Below are positions 1 to 9,005 of a stretch of 64,000 nt of DNA, one piece after another. The stretch lies in NCBI GenBank assembly GCA_034521495.1, contig JAXHMK010000009.1, forward strand, positions 489,001 through 553,000, written 5' to 3'. The DNA comes from Balneolaceae bacterium. GTDB taxonomy: Bacteria; Bacteroidota; Rhodothermia; Balneolales; Balneolaceae. Both the position numbers and the translations under genes were made by a program. The notes under the pieces are model-generated. The model ran no database searches and was not told the DNA's origin. It worked only from the letters and a program-made list of their open reading frames with translations. Each line of letters starts with the position of its first letter. Within the stretch, counting starts at the first letter, position 1.

Positions 1-385
1 ATCTGTTTTCCCGGGCCAGATCATCCGAGGTGGCATTTATAAACGAGATATTTTCAGGCCATTTTTGATCAGAAAGATATTCAAGAGCCCGTCCATCCGG
101 CTCAATTCCTGTGATCTGAAGTTTAATTCCATCATTCTTGGCAAGCCGGTCAATCATTTTGATAATATCCCCGCCGCCACATCCAATATCTAACAATGAA
201 TATTTTTTTGAGGAATCACTGAGAACTGGCCGAATGTGGTTTCTGTAGATATGCTGCCAACCAGAAATCAGGCGATTAATAGTTGAAAACTGTTGATAGG
301 TGTTAAACAAAAGCACTTTATTACAATTCGGCTGATCCATTTTTTCCCTGAGATGCTCCTTCCGTTCTTTCAGAAAAAAAGACAT
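1..385 (-). CDS. SAM-dependent methyltransferase, N-terminal part (cut by window edge)
   Basis: The reading frame opens at an ATG read leftward from position 385 and runs off the window with no stop, so only about 128 N-terminal residues are visible. Around residues 63-71 it carries the class I methyltransferase motif I, LDIGCGGGDI, followed by an acidic motif II-like stretch (GIEPDG) that would hold the SAM ribose. The start lies three bases after the stop of the type III polyketide synthase, so the two are almost certainly co-transcribed and translationally coupled. By known pairings of type III PKS genes with methyltransferases, the inferred substrate is the polyketide product (an alkylpyrone or alkylresorcinol-like phenol); the sequence does not show this directly. 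Confidence 0.8.
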   Translation of the reverse strand, partial: MSFFLKERKEHLREKMDQPNCNKVLLFNTYQQFSTINRLISGWQHIYRNHIRPVLSDSSKKYSLLDIGCGGGDIIKMIDRLAKNDGIKLQITGIEPDGRALEYLSDQKWPENISFINATSDDLARENR

Positions 386-388
386 GGT

Positions 389-1489
389 TCAGGGAGTTAT
401 TTTTGTAAGAAGGGCTGATTCGAGTGTTAAACCCGGCCCAAAAGCCATCGCCAGAGTTTTCTCCTCTTTTTTTTCTGAGTTTTTGTTCATCAACTCTTTA
501 AGCACAAACAAGATCGTTGCACTGCTCATATTTCCAAAATTGGATAATACACTTCTTGATGATCCCATTTTCCCTTTGGGTACAGATGTTGAAGATTCCA
601 GTTTATCAAGAATGGCCCTGCCACCGGGATGTATTGCCCACTGATCAATTTTATTATGAGTGATCTGAAATTGATTCATCACATCAAGAAGAAAATCGTC
701 CATTCCTTCTTTGAGAAGATCTGGAATGTAGCTCGATAAAATCATATTGAAGCCGTTATCTCCAATCGACCAGGCCATGTCATCCTCTCCTTTTTTGTTG
801 ATGGAAGAGGCAAAACCATCAAGTCTGAAATGAGAATCTTCTGGTGTTCTGCGGCTGATAATTGCACCGCCGCCGCCGTCAGAAAAAACGGTGGATGAGA
901 GCAGATTATCCATTTTTGAATTTGCCTGGAAATGGATTGAACAGAGCTCAACTGAAACAATGAGAACAGTAGCATCCTTATCGGCTGAACAAAACTGCTG
1001 AGCCATTTTTAAAGCCGGAATCGAAGCATAACATCCCATAAACCCCAAGTGATAGCGCTGGATGGATGGATCTAATCCAAGAGATTGGATAATATCGAAA
1101 TCGGGACCAGGGGCATAAAAACCAGTGCAGGAAACGGTGATAATATGTGTAATATCCTGTGTTTTAAATGAGGAGTTTTTTAGAAGTTTTTTGGCCACTT
1201 CAACAAAGAGTTTTCGGCCCTGTTTAATGTAGAGATCATTCCGGCTTTTGGTTCCGGGCGTAGCTCCCTGTCCGTTGAAAAAGAGTGCGGGCGTATCTCT
1301 GTTGCTAAAGTCATCAATGACGGAGTATCGGGTATCAATTCCGGAATTGGCATAGAGGTGGTGGATGATTCGTTTTTCCCGTTCTGTTGTACCCACTACA
1401 TCTTTCATAATCTCCCGGAGTTTTTCTTGTTTGAAAGAATGCCTCGGAACGGCGGTTTCTATTTGATGGATATACACGGAATTTTTCAT
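389..1489 (-). CDS. Type III polyketide synthase (chalcone/stilbene synthase family)
   Basis: At 366 residues this matches the family length. The catalytic triad is visible: Cys121 in the VSCTGFYAPGPD motif, His287 in WAIHPGGRAI and Asn320 in SNFGNMSSAT. The GFMGCYAS and FSDGGGGAI motifs also fit the thiolase fold. Such enzymes act as homodimers, loading an acyl-CoA and extending it with malonyl-CoA to a pyrone or resorcinol; which starter this one uses cannot be read from sequence. A methyltransferase begins three bases downstream, suggesting a small biosynthetic cluster that continues past the left edge. A bacterial alkylpyrone/alkylresorcinol-type role is more likely than a plant-like chalcone role. 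The start ATG at 1489 is followed by a plausible N terminus. Confidence 0.92.
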   Translation of the reverse strand: MKNSVYIHQIETAVPRHSFKQEKLREIMKDVVGTTEREKRIIHHLYANSGIDTRYSVIDDFSNRDTPALFFNGQGATPGTKSRNDLYIKQGRKLFVEVAKKLLKNSSFKTQDITHIITVSCTGFYAPGPDFDIIQSLGLDPSIQRYHLGFMGCYASIPALKMAQQFCSADKDATVLIVSVELCSIHFQANSKMDNLLSSTVFSDGGGGAIISRRTPEDSHFRLDGFASSINKKGEDDMAWSIGDNGFNMILSSYIPDLLKEGMDDFLLDVMNQFQITHNKIDQWAIHPGGRAILDKLESSTSVPKGKMGSSRSVLSNFGNMSSATILFVLKELMNKNSEKKEEKTLAMAFGPGLTLESALLTKITP

Positions 1490-1565
1490 AGAGTTAACTT
1501 TAAGCGGTCATTTGAATCTATGTACTAAAACTATTAATCTGAAACAAGCGAGCTTCGTTCAATAA

Positions 1566-1600
1566 ATGTACACCGGACAGCTTGTCTGGCTCCACAGATT
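1566..1600. repeat. Degenerate copy of the GGACAGCTTGTC palindrome
   Basis: The stretch holds TACACCGGACAGCTTGTCTG, a near-copy of the second hairpin in the tandem repeat that begins about 120 bases to the right. It supports the view that this gap was filled by repeated copying of one palindromic element. Confidence 0.55.
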
Positions 1601-1684
1601 ATGGTTCCCGGAATAAACGATAAGAGAGATATCATCCGATTATGAGCCCCAAAACGCTTATTTGGAAAAATAGTATGAGTATTT

Positions 1685-1990
1685 CAGTAACGGGCAAGCT
1701 GCCCGTTGTACTTGTACGCCGGACAGCCTGTCCGGCACGACAATTGTTGTTATGTTACAGAACGGCAGGTTGTGTGTTTGAACGCTATTCATACATCCTG
1801 TTCCACACTTCCCACTGGAGTTGCGTTGGTCAGTAACGGGCAAGCTGCCCGTTGTACTTGTACGCCGGACAGCTTGTCCGGCACCACAATCTGTTCTTAT
1901 GATACAGAACGGGAGGTTGTGTGTTTGAACGCTATTCAGGCATCCTGTTCCACACTTCCCACTGGAGTTGCGTTGGTCAGTAACGGGCTG
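1685..1990. repeat. Two-unit tandem repeat (146 and 147 bp) with nested hairpins
   Basis: Unit 1 covers 1685-1830 and unit 2 covers 1831-1977, with the start of a third copy (cagtaacgggc) at 1978. The units differ by a few substitutions and one base in length. Each opens with CGGGCA-agc-TGCCCG and then has a 9-bp stem of the form GCCGGACAG/CTGTCCGGC with a single-base loop (unit 1; unit 2 has one base change in the centre). Frames open across it, but they follow the repeat and look non-coding. It sits between the ends of the MATE gene and the start of the polyketide synthase. A REP-like origin is likely; a regulatory RNA is possible but unsupported. Confidence 0.8.
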
Positions 1991-2037
1991 GCTTAACTTC
2001 GCATAAAGCTTCGATGTGTAAACTGCCCGTTGTACAA

Positions 2038-3396
2038 TTAAGCACCCATTGACTTTGTTCGAGCATAAAATCGAAGATTGTGCAGAATTCCGGCAACGGT
2101 TAATCCGGTTATCAAACCAATCCATAAACCTGGCGCACCATAATCAGAGATAAAACCGAGATAGTACGCCACCGTAATTCCAATCACCCAATAGGCAAAC
2201 AGATTTACAAACATAGGAACTTTGGTATCTTTGAGTCCGCGAAGAGCACCAAAACCGGCAACTTGTAATCCATCAGAAAGTTGGAAAACGGCTGCAAAAA
2301 AGAGTAATTCTACAGCAACGGTTTTTACGGCGGCATCATCGGTGTAGATAGAAGCAATTGTATTAGGAAACAGGAAAATAAAGATTGCTGTAAGTACCAT
2401 AATGCAACTGCACACTCCAACGCCTACATAACCCCGAAATCGGGCTTCGGCCGGACGTCTTCTCCCTATGGAATTCCCAACGCGTGCGGTAATGGCAACA
2501 GACAATCCAAATGGAATCATAAACATCATAGCCGCAAAATTTATAGCTACCTGGTGACCGGCCACGGCTACGGCGCTTAAGGTACTGATCATTAAACTTA
2601 CAGCAGCAAACATCGAGACTTCCATGGTAGAACTGATCCCGATGGGGACTCCAATACGCAGAAGTTCAGACAGATATTTCCACTCTGGCAACCGGAATTT
2701 TGAAAATATATCGAACCGTTGATAGGATTTGTAACTGTATGTAAATGCAAACATGGCGATGAACATTACAGTATACACGATGGAGGATGCGTATCCTGTT
2801 CCCACTGCACCCAGTTGTGGTAACCCGAATTTTCCAAACATCAAAACATAGTTTGCCGGAATGTTTACCAATGTTCCCAATAAGGCAACGAACATAGCCG
2901 GGCGAGTAACGCTCAACCCTTCATTAAAATTTCTGAGTCCCCCGTAGGCATAAAGCGGAAAAATCCCCCACGAAATTGCTGTTAGATATCCCGAAGCAAT
3001 AGGAATTACATCTTCAGTTACACCGATCCAAACGAATAGAATATCGAGATTTCGAAGAAGGAAAAAACTGGGAAGTGCAAGAATTTGGCTGAGCCATAAA
3101 ACCTGCCGTGCATTCTTTCCAATAACTGATAATTTACGCCCCCCAACATTCTGTGCCACGATAGGAGTAACCCCCATCATACTGCCAAGGCAAAGAACTA
3201 CAAAAGGAATAAGTATACTCGTACCAACAGCAACGGCAGCAAGATCTTCCGGTGAAAGGCGGCCGGCCATAACAGTGTCCACAAAACTCATACTCATTTG
3301 CAGGAGCTGAGCTATAATTACCGGAAATCCAATTGTCATTAAATTCGATATCTCTTTCCGGATTAGCTGGCGATATGAGTGGTCTGGCATTTCCAT
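2038..3396 (-). CDS. MATE family multidrug/sodium efflux transporter
   Basis: This integral membrane protein of about 452 residues has the twelve hydrophobic segments and two related halves of MATE exporters, including the N-terminal signature GFPVIIAQLLQMSMSFVDTVMAGRL (split here by position 20-40) with the conserved aspartate and asparagine region. MATE proteins export cationic drugs or metabolites in exchange for sodium or protons; no substrate can be assigned. The longest frame opens at a TTG (3417), but ATG codons at 3396 and 3390 fit the family's N terminus better, and I chose 3396. It lies downstream of the large sensor kinase on the same strand with a gap of about 77 bases, so co-transcription is possible. 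Confidence 0.9.
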   Translation of the reverse strand: MEMPDHSYRQLIRKEISNLMTIGFPVIIAQLLQMSMSFVDTVMAGRLSPEDLAAVAVGTSILIPFVVLCLGSMMGVTPIVAQNVGGRKLSVIGKNARQVLWLSQILALPSFFLLRNLDILFVWIGVTEDVIPIASGYLTAISWGIFPLYAYGGLRNFNEGLSVTRPAMFVALLGTLVNIPANYVLMFGKFGLPQLGAVGTGYASSIVYTVMFIAMFAFTYSYKSYQRFDIFSKFRLPEWKYLSELLRIGVPIGISSTMEVSMFAAVSLMISTLSAVAVAGHQVAINFAAMMFMIPFGLSVAITARVGNSIGRRRPAEARFRGYVGVGVCSCIMVLTAIFIFLFPNTIASIYTDDAAVKTVAVELLFFAAVFQLSDGLQVAGFGALRGLKDTKVPMFVNLFAYWVIGITVAYYLGFISDYGAPGLWIGLITGLTVAGILHNLRFYARTKSMGA

Positions 3397-3473
3397 AGGA
3401 GGGCATAGATGGTACAAATTTTTTGGCAGAAAGGAGAGAGCTATTTTCGTTCAGGAAAATATTAGAAGCGTGT

Positions 3474-6400
3474 TTATTTGACAGGCAGTTTTACAAAAAA
3501 TGTAGTTCCTTTTCCATTATTGGGTTCGAACCAAATATCGCCGCCGTGAGCTTCTACAATTTTCTTTGATATGGCAAGTCCCAGTCCGGTACCGCTCGAT
3601 TTCGTTGAAAAATTTGGCACAAATACTTTTTCACGAGACTCCAAATCAATGCCTGTACCATTATCAGATATTTTTATTAGAATATTTTTTGATCTTCTTT
3701 CAAGAGAGATTTTAACGAAGGCTTTTTCCTCGTCGCAAGCTTCAATTGAATTTTTTAACAAGTTGACTAAAACCCGGCGCAATTCATCTTTTACAGCTTG
3801 GATTTTTACGTTTTGTTCCGGCAGGTGAAGATCTACTACAACAGTGGATTTATTGTTGTACAGATCAGAAATAGATTCAAGAAGTTCCGTGAGATTAACC
3901 TGCTCTTTGGGTTCCCGGATAGGCTGAGCAAACTTAGAAAAATCGGAGGCTATTTTGTTCAACGATTCAATCTGCCCGATTATATTGTTGGCAGTTTTTT
4001 CAATAACAGGTTTCAACTCAAGGACCTTATCCGGATTTTGTTCCAACTGCCGTTGCAGGTGTTGAAGATTCAGTTTCATTGGGGTGAGCGGATTTTTGAT
4101 TTCATGTGCTACCTGCTGTGCCATCTCTTTCCATGCAGATTCACGCTCTGCTTTTAGCAGTTCTTTTTGAGCTTCTTCAAGTCGTTCAACCATATTATTA
4201 TAGGCATTGGCCAAAGAACCAATTTCATCGCGGCTGGTAACCGGTACTTTTGTTCTCATATCACCTCTTGAAATTTTCTTCAAGCCGGTTTGAATAAGAG
4301 ATATTGATTTGGTTAACCGACCTGATAGGATGACTGAGCCTGTAATAAATAGTGCAAATATGAAGAGGTAAACCACGAAAAGATAACTGGTGGTCTCAAG
4401 CAATTGTTCATTATAAATAGGAGACTGTAAAAACGTTGGTATTGCAATAACTCCAATGGGTTGACCGGCCTGGTTCATCAGTGATTGATAACCTACAAGC
4501 AACTCTTCATTACCAATTCTAACAGTGGTGATATAATGGCTCCGCTGTTGGTTATAGATAAAATCGTAAACAGGAAAAGGCAGTATCGATGGAATTAAAT
4601 TTTGCTGAAATACCTGCGGTGTGGTTGATTCAGCAACCTCAGTTCCACGGTATAAAATTACATCAGCATTGAAGGTAGAAGTAAGATCAGCCAGTGTTAC
4701 CGAAGTTCTGTCAATTGAATTTGAAAGGGAAAAGTTTTTCAAAGATTCCGAAAGGTTATCAAGGTTCTGAATGAGTTCCCGTTCCAGTTTCTCTTCATTC
4801 TGAATACCAACAGCATACTGTGTTGTAAAAGTTAAAACAATCAAAAATATAATAGTGGCAAAAGCCAGTCCGTCGATAAGACGCGATCTAAATCTCTTGC
4901 TCTGCCCAAAAGGGCTAAAATGGCCAAAACCGGCGATTGATAGTATGGAAAAGCAGAATAACCCGAAGAATACAAGCACAATTTGTAGTCTGAAGTATGA
5001 AAACAGGTGTTGCTCTATTCCGGGAAATGGAGTACTGGCTTTTACAATTTTTGGGTCTTCAGTGGATATTAAAACCTCTCGGAATGATCCGTTGGAAGTT
5101 GAATTGGTAAGAAAATTGATAGAATCAGTCTGGGCAATTTCAAGCTCTCTGGCTGGTAGTTGATGGTATTGAGGCTGATGGCTGTACAAACCAATCATGG
5201 CATTTCTCGTCAGACGCGATCCAGTAAATTCAGCCAGATAAAAACTTTGTTTCCAGGCGTCAGATGGAGTTTCAGATAAAACCGCCCGCATCGGTTTGTT
5301 ATAAACAGCGCGTTCCAGGTAAACATCGGCCGCCACCCATACAATAATTTCACGTGGATTTTCGCTATCGTATAAAGGTATCCATCCGCGGGAAAGCGAT
5401 ACAAACCGATCAGATAGATTCAATGGCAGATTATCCCAGATGACCGGACGGTTGTTATGCCAACGTATCTGTTCGCTTTGATAGGTTCGCAGCATTATAT
5501 CCCTGTTAGAGAAATATGTTGACCATGAAGGGGTTTCTACAGATGTAGTGTAGGTAGCAATTTCCTGGTTTTGCTGGGTAATCAGCTTCACATAAAAGGA
5601 ATAATTTTGCCATTCGGGTCGGATGATTTGCTGGATTGTTTCCTGGAATTGAATCTGAATGTTGGATGATCGCTGGTTCAGATCTTCCTGTGAGAGATCA
5701 GAAAGATTAAATTCAATCTCAGAAAGAAGATCATACAGTACCTCTTCCGTTTGGACGGATTCTTCTTCAACAAAATTTGAGGCCTGAGTTAGAAGTGCTT
5801 GATCTAACCGGGTATTGGTGGCGTTCCAGATAATAACGTAGATAATGGAGGAGGCGATAAATACACCAATTAGTAACTTACGAAAACCGGACATCTCTTT
5901 GACCAATTTGGGATATTGATGCAGGAAGTGAATACTAATGAGGTAGATGAACAAAAGGCAGATTGCCAGAATAAATTCCCAGTCGATTACTGTAAAATCT
6001 GTCAGAAAAAGATCCAGCAGAAAAAAGGTACAGATAAAACTAAAGGATGTAATGACAGATATAAGCGCGGCTTTCCCACTTTCAATCAATTCCAGGTGAT
6101 AACCTGCGGAAACAATAATGCCCGACAAGCCGGTGAAGAATAGTGCAGAAAAAATATAAAAGAAGAACGATTGAGTATTCGGTGCTAACTCCAGATCAAG
6201 CAATGGAATATCACTGTTTGTTAACAGAGTTTGAGTTGATTGAATGAAGAACAGGATGAGTATGACCTGAATTGCACCAAATAAAATTGATAATAAAAAA
6301 GATCGGGATAGTTTGTTGCTCCACTCCGGGAATTGGGTGAGTTTTAATAAGTTGTGGAACGCGATAAATAGAATGAAGATAAAGAAACTATTAACTGCAT

Positions 6401-7340
6401 AGAATGTGAATTCTTTGATAGAACGTAATTCCTGTCCGGTTGTCATCGAAAAAATCATGGATGACCACTGGCCGATAAAATCTCCATAAATAATTAATGG
6501 CCAGGTAACTGCAACAATAATAAATGTGAAAGCAGATTTAGTGACATTTTTTTTCCGTGTAGTCCAAGAGAAAAGAGTAATGAAAAAAAATAGAAATATG
6601 GCTACATGAAAACTGAACCGGTAAGCAAGAGTTGTTGAATTATCGGTTATTGGACTGTTGATTGCCTGGTTTGGATCGGCATAGACGGTTCCAACTGAGT
6701 CACTATAACTGGTGCTTAAGATTCTTTTGGGAGCGTTACGGGGTGCATTTCCAAAAAAGTTGAAGTAGATCGGGTAACGATTATTAAGATTGGGCTGATC
6801 AGAAAATTGCAACGCCCTCTCTTCTGAAAATGGGAGTTCTGAAACCTGGTAAAGTTTCTCAGCCGTTACAACGGTGTACTTTTCCTCATTAAAATTGATA
6901 ATTCGTTTACTGAGAAAGGCTACTACATTATTAAAATTAACAATGGAGGTGGTGTCAGAACGATTGTTAAAGATTGTAGAATCAGAAGGCGAGCTTACAT
7001 CAAAGCCGGTCCAGATCCATTTCTCGTTGTCCTGGAAAACTGTAACTCCCCATATATCATATTGCTCTAACCGGTTGTGCAGTGCTATCTTTGCCGTTTT
7101 CGTTTGAATGGCATCATTAATGTCCCGGTAGATCTGATTGGATTTGGTTTGAAATTCTTCAGACAGTTCACCAAAGAATTTAACTCCCTGGTCCAATGAT
7201 TGAGCAATGTCATCTTTTACATCCGTTCTGGTATCGGCAGAACCGGGTATTGTGGAAATCTCAAATAAACTATAGCCTGTAAGTAAAACTACCAGTACAG
7301 AAAGTGAAATAGCAGTAGAATATTTGACTGACCAGAACAA
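3474..7340 (-). CDS. Giant membrane sensor histidine kinase (NtrY-like, HAMP-HisKA-HATPase)
   Basis: The protein has 1288 residues, far longer than a typical kinase. It has an N-terminal membrane segment (about 9-27), an extracytoplasmic stretch to about 235, some eight membrane helices up to about 510, a second extracytoplasmic region to about 760, two more helices, a third sensor region and a last helix near 970. A HAMP linker, a HisKA domain with the phospho-acceptor His1079 in AHEIKNPLTPMK, and an HATPase domain with N box DNGTGID (about 1225) and GTGLGLAISKK (about 1250) follow. No response regulator lies next to it. The only available start is TTG at 7340, since a TAA stop lies five codons upstream. 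It follows rsfS by about 70 bases. The stimulus is unknown; membrane or envelope state is a guess. Confidence 0.88.
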   Translation of the reverse strand: MFWSVKYSTAISLSVLVVLLTGYSLFEISTIPGSADTRTDVKDDIAQSLDQGVKFFGELSEEFQTKSNQIYRDINDAIQTKTAKIALHNRLEQYDIWGVTVFQDNEKWIWTGFDVSSPSDSTIFNNRSDTTSIVNFNNVVAFLSKRIINFNEEKYTVVTAEKLYQVSELPFSEERALQFSDQPNLNNRYPIYFNFFGNAPRNAPKRILSTSYSDSVGTVYADPNQAINSPITDNSTTLAYRFSFHVAIFLFFFITLFSWTTRKKNVTKSAFTFIIVAVTWPLIIYGDFIGQWSSMIFSMTTGQELRSIKEFTFYAVNSFFIFILFIAFHNLLKLTQFPEWSNKLSRSFLLSILFGAIQVILILFFIQSTQTLLTNSDIPLLDLELAPNTQSFFFYIFSALFFTGLSGIIVSAGYHLELIESGKAALISVITSFSFICTFFLLDLFLTDFTVIDWEFILAICLLFIYLISIHFLHQYPKLVKEMSGFRKLLIGVFIASSIIYVIIWNATNTRLDQALLTQASNFVEEESVQTEEVLYDLLSEIEFNLSDLSQEDLNQRSSNIQIQFQETIQQIIRPEWQNYSFYVKLITQQNQEIATYTTSVETPSWSTYFSNRDIMLRTYQSEQIRWHNNRPVIWDNLPLNLSDRFVSLSRGWIPLYDSENPREIIVWVAADVYLERAVYNKPMRAVLSETPSDAWKQSFYLAEFTGSRLTRNAMIGLYSHQPQYHQLPARELEIAQTDSINFLTNSTSNGSFREVLISTEDPKIVKASTPFPGIEQHLFSYFRLQIVLVFFGLFCFSILSIAGFGHFSPFGQSKRFRSRLIDGLAFATIIFLIVLTFTTQYAVGIQNEEKLERELIQNLDNLSESLKNFSLSNSIDRTSVTLADLTSTFNADVILYRGTEVAESTTPQVFQQNLIPSILPFPVYDFIYNQQRSHYITTVRIGNEELLVGYQSLMNQAGQPIGVIAIPTFLQSPIYNEQLLETTSYLFVVYLFIFALFITGSVILSGRLTKSISLIQTGLKKISRGDMRTKVPVTSRDEIGSLANAYNNMVERLEEAQKELLKAERESAWKEMAQQVAHEIKNPLTPMKLNLQHLQRQLEQNPDKVLELKPVIEKTANNIIGQIESLNKIASDFSKFAQPIREPKEQVNLTELLESISDLYNNKSTVVVDLHLPEQNVKIQAVKDELRRVLVNLLKNSIEACDEEKAFVKISLERRSKNILIKISDNGTGIDLESREKVFVPNFSTKSSGTGLGLAISKKIVEAHGGDIWFEPNNGKGTTFFVKLPVK

Positions 7341-7412
7341 ACGATAAAACGTTTAGTTTATATTAGAAGAAAAGATGGTATGGAATTTGGCATAGCAACA
7401 GTTAGCCTGCTA

Positions 7413-7826
7413 CTATTCAGTATCTTCTACTTCGGTAATTTCTGCATCATTCCACATTCGTTCAATTCCATAATACTGTCTTTTTTCCTCGCTAAAAATG
7501 TGAACGACTACGTTAACATAATCCAGGATAATCCATCTTCTTGCATCCAGTCCCTCTTTTTTCCAAACATTCTCCCCCAAATCTTCCTTCACTTTTTCAG
7601 TGGCACTATTTGCAAGAGCACGAATTTGTGTTTCCGAATTTCCGTGGCATACTACAAAGTAATCGGTTAGTGTTGTTAGTGCCCGAACGTCCAGTATTTT
7701 TATATCTCTCGCTTTTTTTTCAAGCAAACCCTCTGTGATAGAATCAATTAAAAGCTTCGAATCTGCTGTTTTGCTTGGTGAATCAGTTTGAAATTGCGAT
7801 TCGGCAACATCTGTTTTTTTTGTCAT
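7413..7826 (-). CDS. rsfS: Ribosome silencing factor RsfS (YbeB/Iojap)
   Basis: At 137 residues this is slightly longer than the usual 105-120 because of an N-terminal extension of about 25 residues. The core has the family signatures DIKILDVRALTTLTDYFVVC, SETQIRALAN and the C-terminal WIILDYVNVVVHIFSEEKR with Y-IE-W after it. RsfS binds ribosomal protein L14 and blocks subunit joining when nutrients are scarce. It starts six bases after the LytR-C gene ends, in the same transcription unit; the pairing of a LytR C-terminal-domain gene with rsfS is common in bacteria. Confidence 0.95.
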   Translation of the reverse strand: MTKKTDVAESQFQTDSPSKTADSKLLIDSITEGLLEKKARDIKILDVRALTTLTDYFVVCHGNSETQIRALANSATEKVKEDLGENVWKKEGLDARRWIILDYVNVVVHIFSEEKRQYYGIERMWNDAEITEVEDTE

Positions 7827-7832
7827 AGGCGA

Positions 7833-8291
7833 TTAATGTAAGTTTAAAGATTGATAATCTGATCCAATAATAAGTGTTACATCAAGGTAATATTCAGGAG
7901 CTTGTTCCCTCAGAACTTGTTGATGTGAAACCCCAAGAGCATCTGCTACACGATAGGCATTTTCCATTTGTCCGCTTCGTGAAATGATAAAGGTTTTTGA
8001 TACGTCAAAGTGATCGTAATTTCCGGTTTCAACTACATCAAAACCGTATTCTCTTAGTTTATCAGTAAACCGTGTTGCAATTCCCGTAATTCCACAACCA
8101 TTTAATACCTCAAGTTGAATTACTTCACTAATGAGTGAGGGATCTTCCTGGATACGATCAGTTACAATTCTTGGATATAAGATACGAGAAAACAGGGCAA
8201 CAAGTAATATCAATAGCAGAACGCCAAGAAAACCAATTACCGAATTGAGAAAGAGATGTTTGGAAGATTCATCCTTCGAAATGTTGCTCAT
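7833..8291 (-). CDS. LytR C-terminal domain protein, membrane-anchored
   Basis: The 152-residue protein has one N-terminal membrane helix (about residues 18-38) and then a LytR_C domain (about 55-150), recognisable from VLNGCGITGIATRFTDKL, the GFDV-ETGNYDHFD stretch and the C-terminal LDVTLIIGSDY. The catalytic LCP domain is absent, so this is the stand-alone form, held in the membrane with the domain outside. In Gram-positive LCP proteins this domain lies at the C terminus of cell-wall polymer ligases; for the stand-alone form no reaction is established. It lies between a secreted hypothetical protein (8-base gap) and rsfS (6-base gap). Confidence 0.85.
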   Translation of the reverse strand: MSNISKDESSKHLFLNSVIGFLGVLLLILLVALFSRILYPRIVTDRIQEDPSLISEVIQLEVLNGCGITGIATRFTDKLREYGFDVVETGNYDHFDVSKTFIISRSGQMENAYRVADALGVSHQQVLREQAPEYYLDVTLIIGSDYQSLNLH

Positions 8292-8299
8292 TTACTCTA

Positions 8300-8794
8300 T
8301 CAATACCAAGGTCTCATCATTCTGTTGAACGGAGAAAAAGCCCCATAACCATAGTGTGCCGGTCGTTGTGAGAATTGGAAGGAGATGCTTGCATTATCAG
8401 AAAGTTGATAATCTAAGCGGGCTTGGTCAATAATAATTTGGGCACCGAAATCATTACTGTTGTTCGTCATAAAACTATTGCCAAATGGCGAATGGAGAAG
8501 AGAAACATCAAGTTGTGCCTTCAGGCGGTCGCTTACATCAAAAAACATATGATTGGTATAAGCGTTCATATTTTGCATCTGTCCGCCAAAGTTACTGAAC
8601 GACATAGAATAGGAGTGACTCATCGTCATATTCAGCATATTCATCCAGTTGCCGGGCCCACCCGTCTGCTGGGAACTGGATAGCGTAGTAGTATACGTCT
8701 CTGGTTGATAGGAAAGATCTTCACGCAATTGGGCATTTGCCACAACCGCTGTTGCTAAGAAAATAATAGTAAGAGAAGTAAGGATTTTCTTCAT
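8300..8794 (-). CDS. Secreted hypothetical protein
   Basis: The 164-residue protein has a clear signal peptide (MKKILTSLTIIFLATAVVANA, cleavage near residue 21) and a mature part rich in Ser, Asn, Met and Gln. The sequence alternates polar and hydrophobic residues (AQLDVSLLHSPFG, ARLDYQLSDNASISFQFSQ), which suggests beta strands of a small outer-membrane or periplasmic protein. I do not recognise a named family. It heads the minus-strand unit with the LytR-C gene and rsfS, eight bases apart, and the strong start ATG at 8794 fits the signal peptide. Confidence 0.7.
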   Translation of the reverse strand: MKKILTSLTIIFLATAVVANAQLREDLSYQPETYTTTLSSSQQTGGPGNWMNMLNMTMSHSYSMSFSNFGGQMQNMNAYTNHMFFDVSDRLKAQLDVSLLHSPFGNSFMTNNSNDFGAQIIIDQARLDYQLSDNASISFQFSQRPAHYGYGAFSPFNRMMRPWY

Positions 8795-9005
8795 GACTTT
8801 GTCTTTCTAATCAAACGGTTTTACATAATAAATAATTATACATAATTGTAGGAAGTAAGTAAATAGATTTTATTGGTTTTAAAAAGAGAATTTATTCAGA
8901 AACGATCAGTTCAATAAAGATCTTGTAAGAAGATTAAAAAACTACTATATTTTTTGGCTTCCTTAAAGTTGAAAACTCAAATTCATAATCCCTACTGTTT
9001 TGAAA

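Noticed and set aside
1685-1990. Possible CRISPR array
   Set aside because: Only two units of about 146 bp, with no distinct short repeats alternating with unique spacers and no cas genes near.
1658-2125. Open frames on both strands across the tandem repeat
   Set aside because: Their residues repeat exactly with the 146-bp DNA unit, show no family features, and one runs into the end of the MATE gene; they follow the repeat, not a protein.
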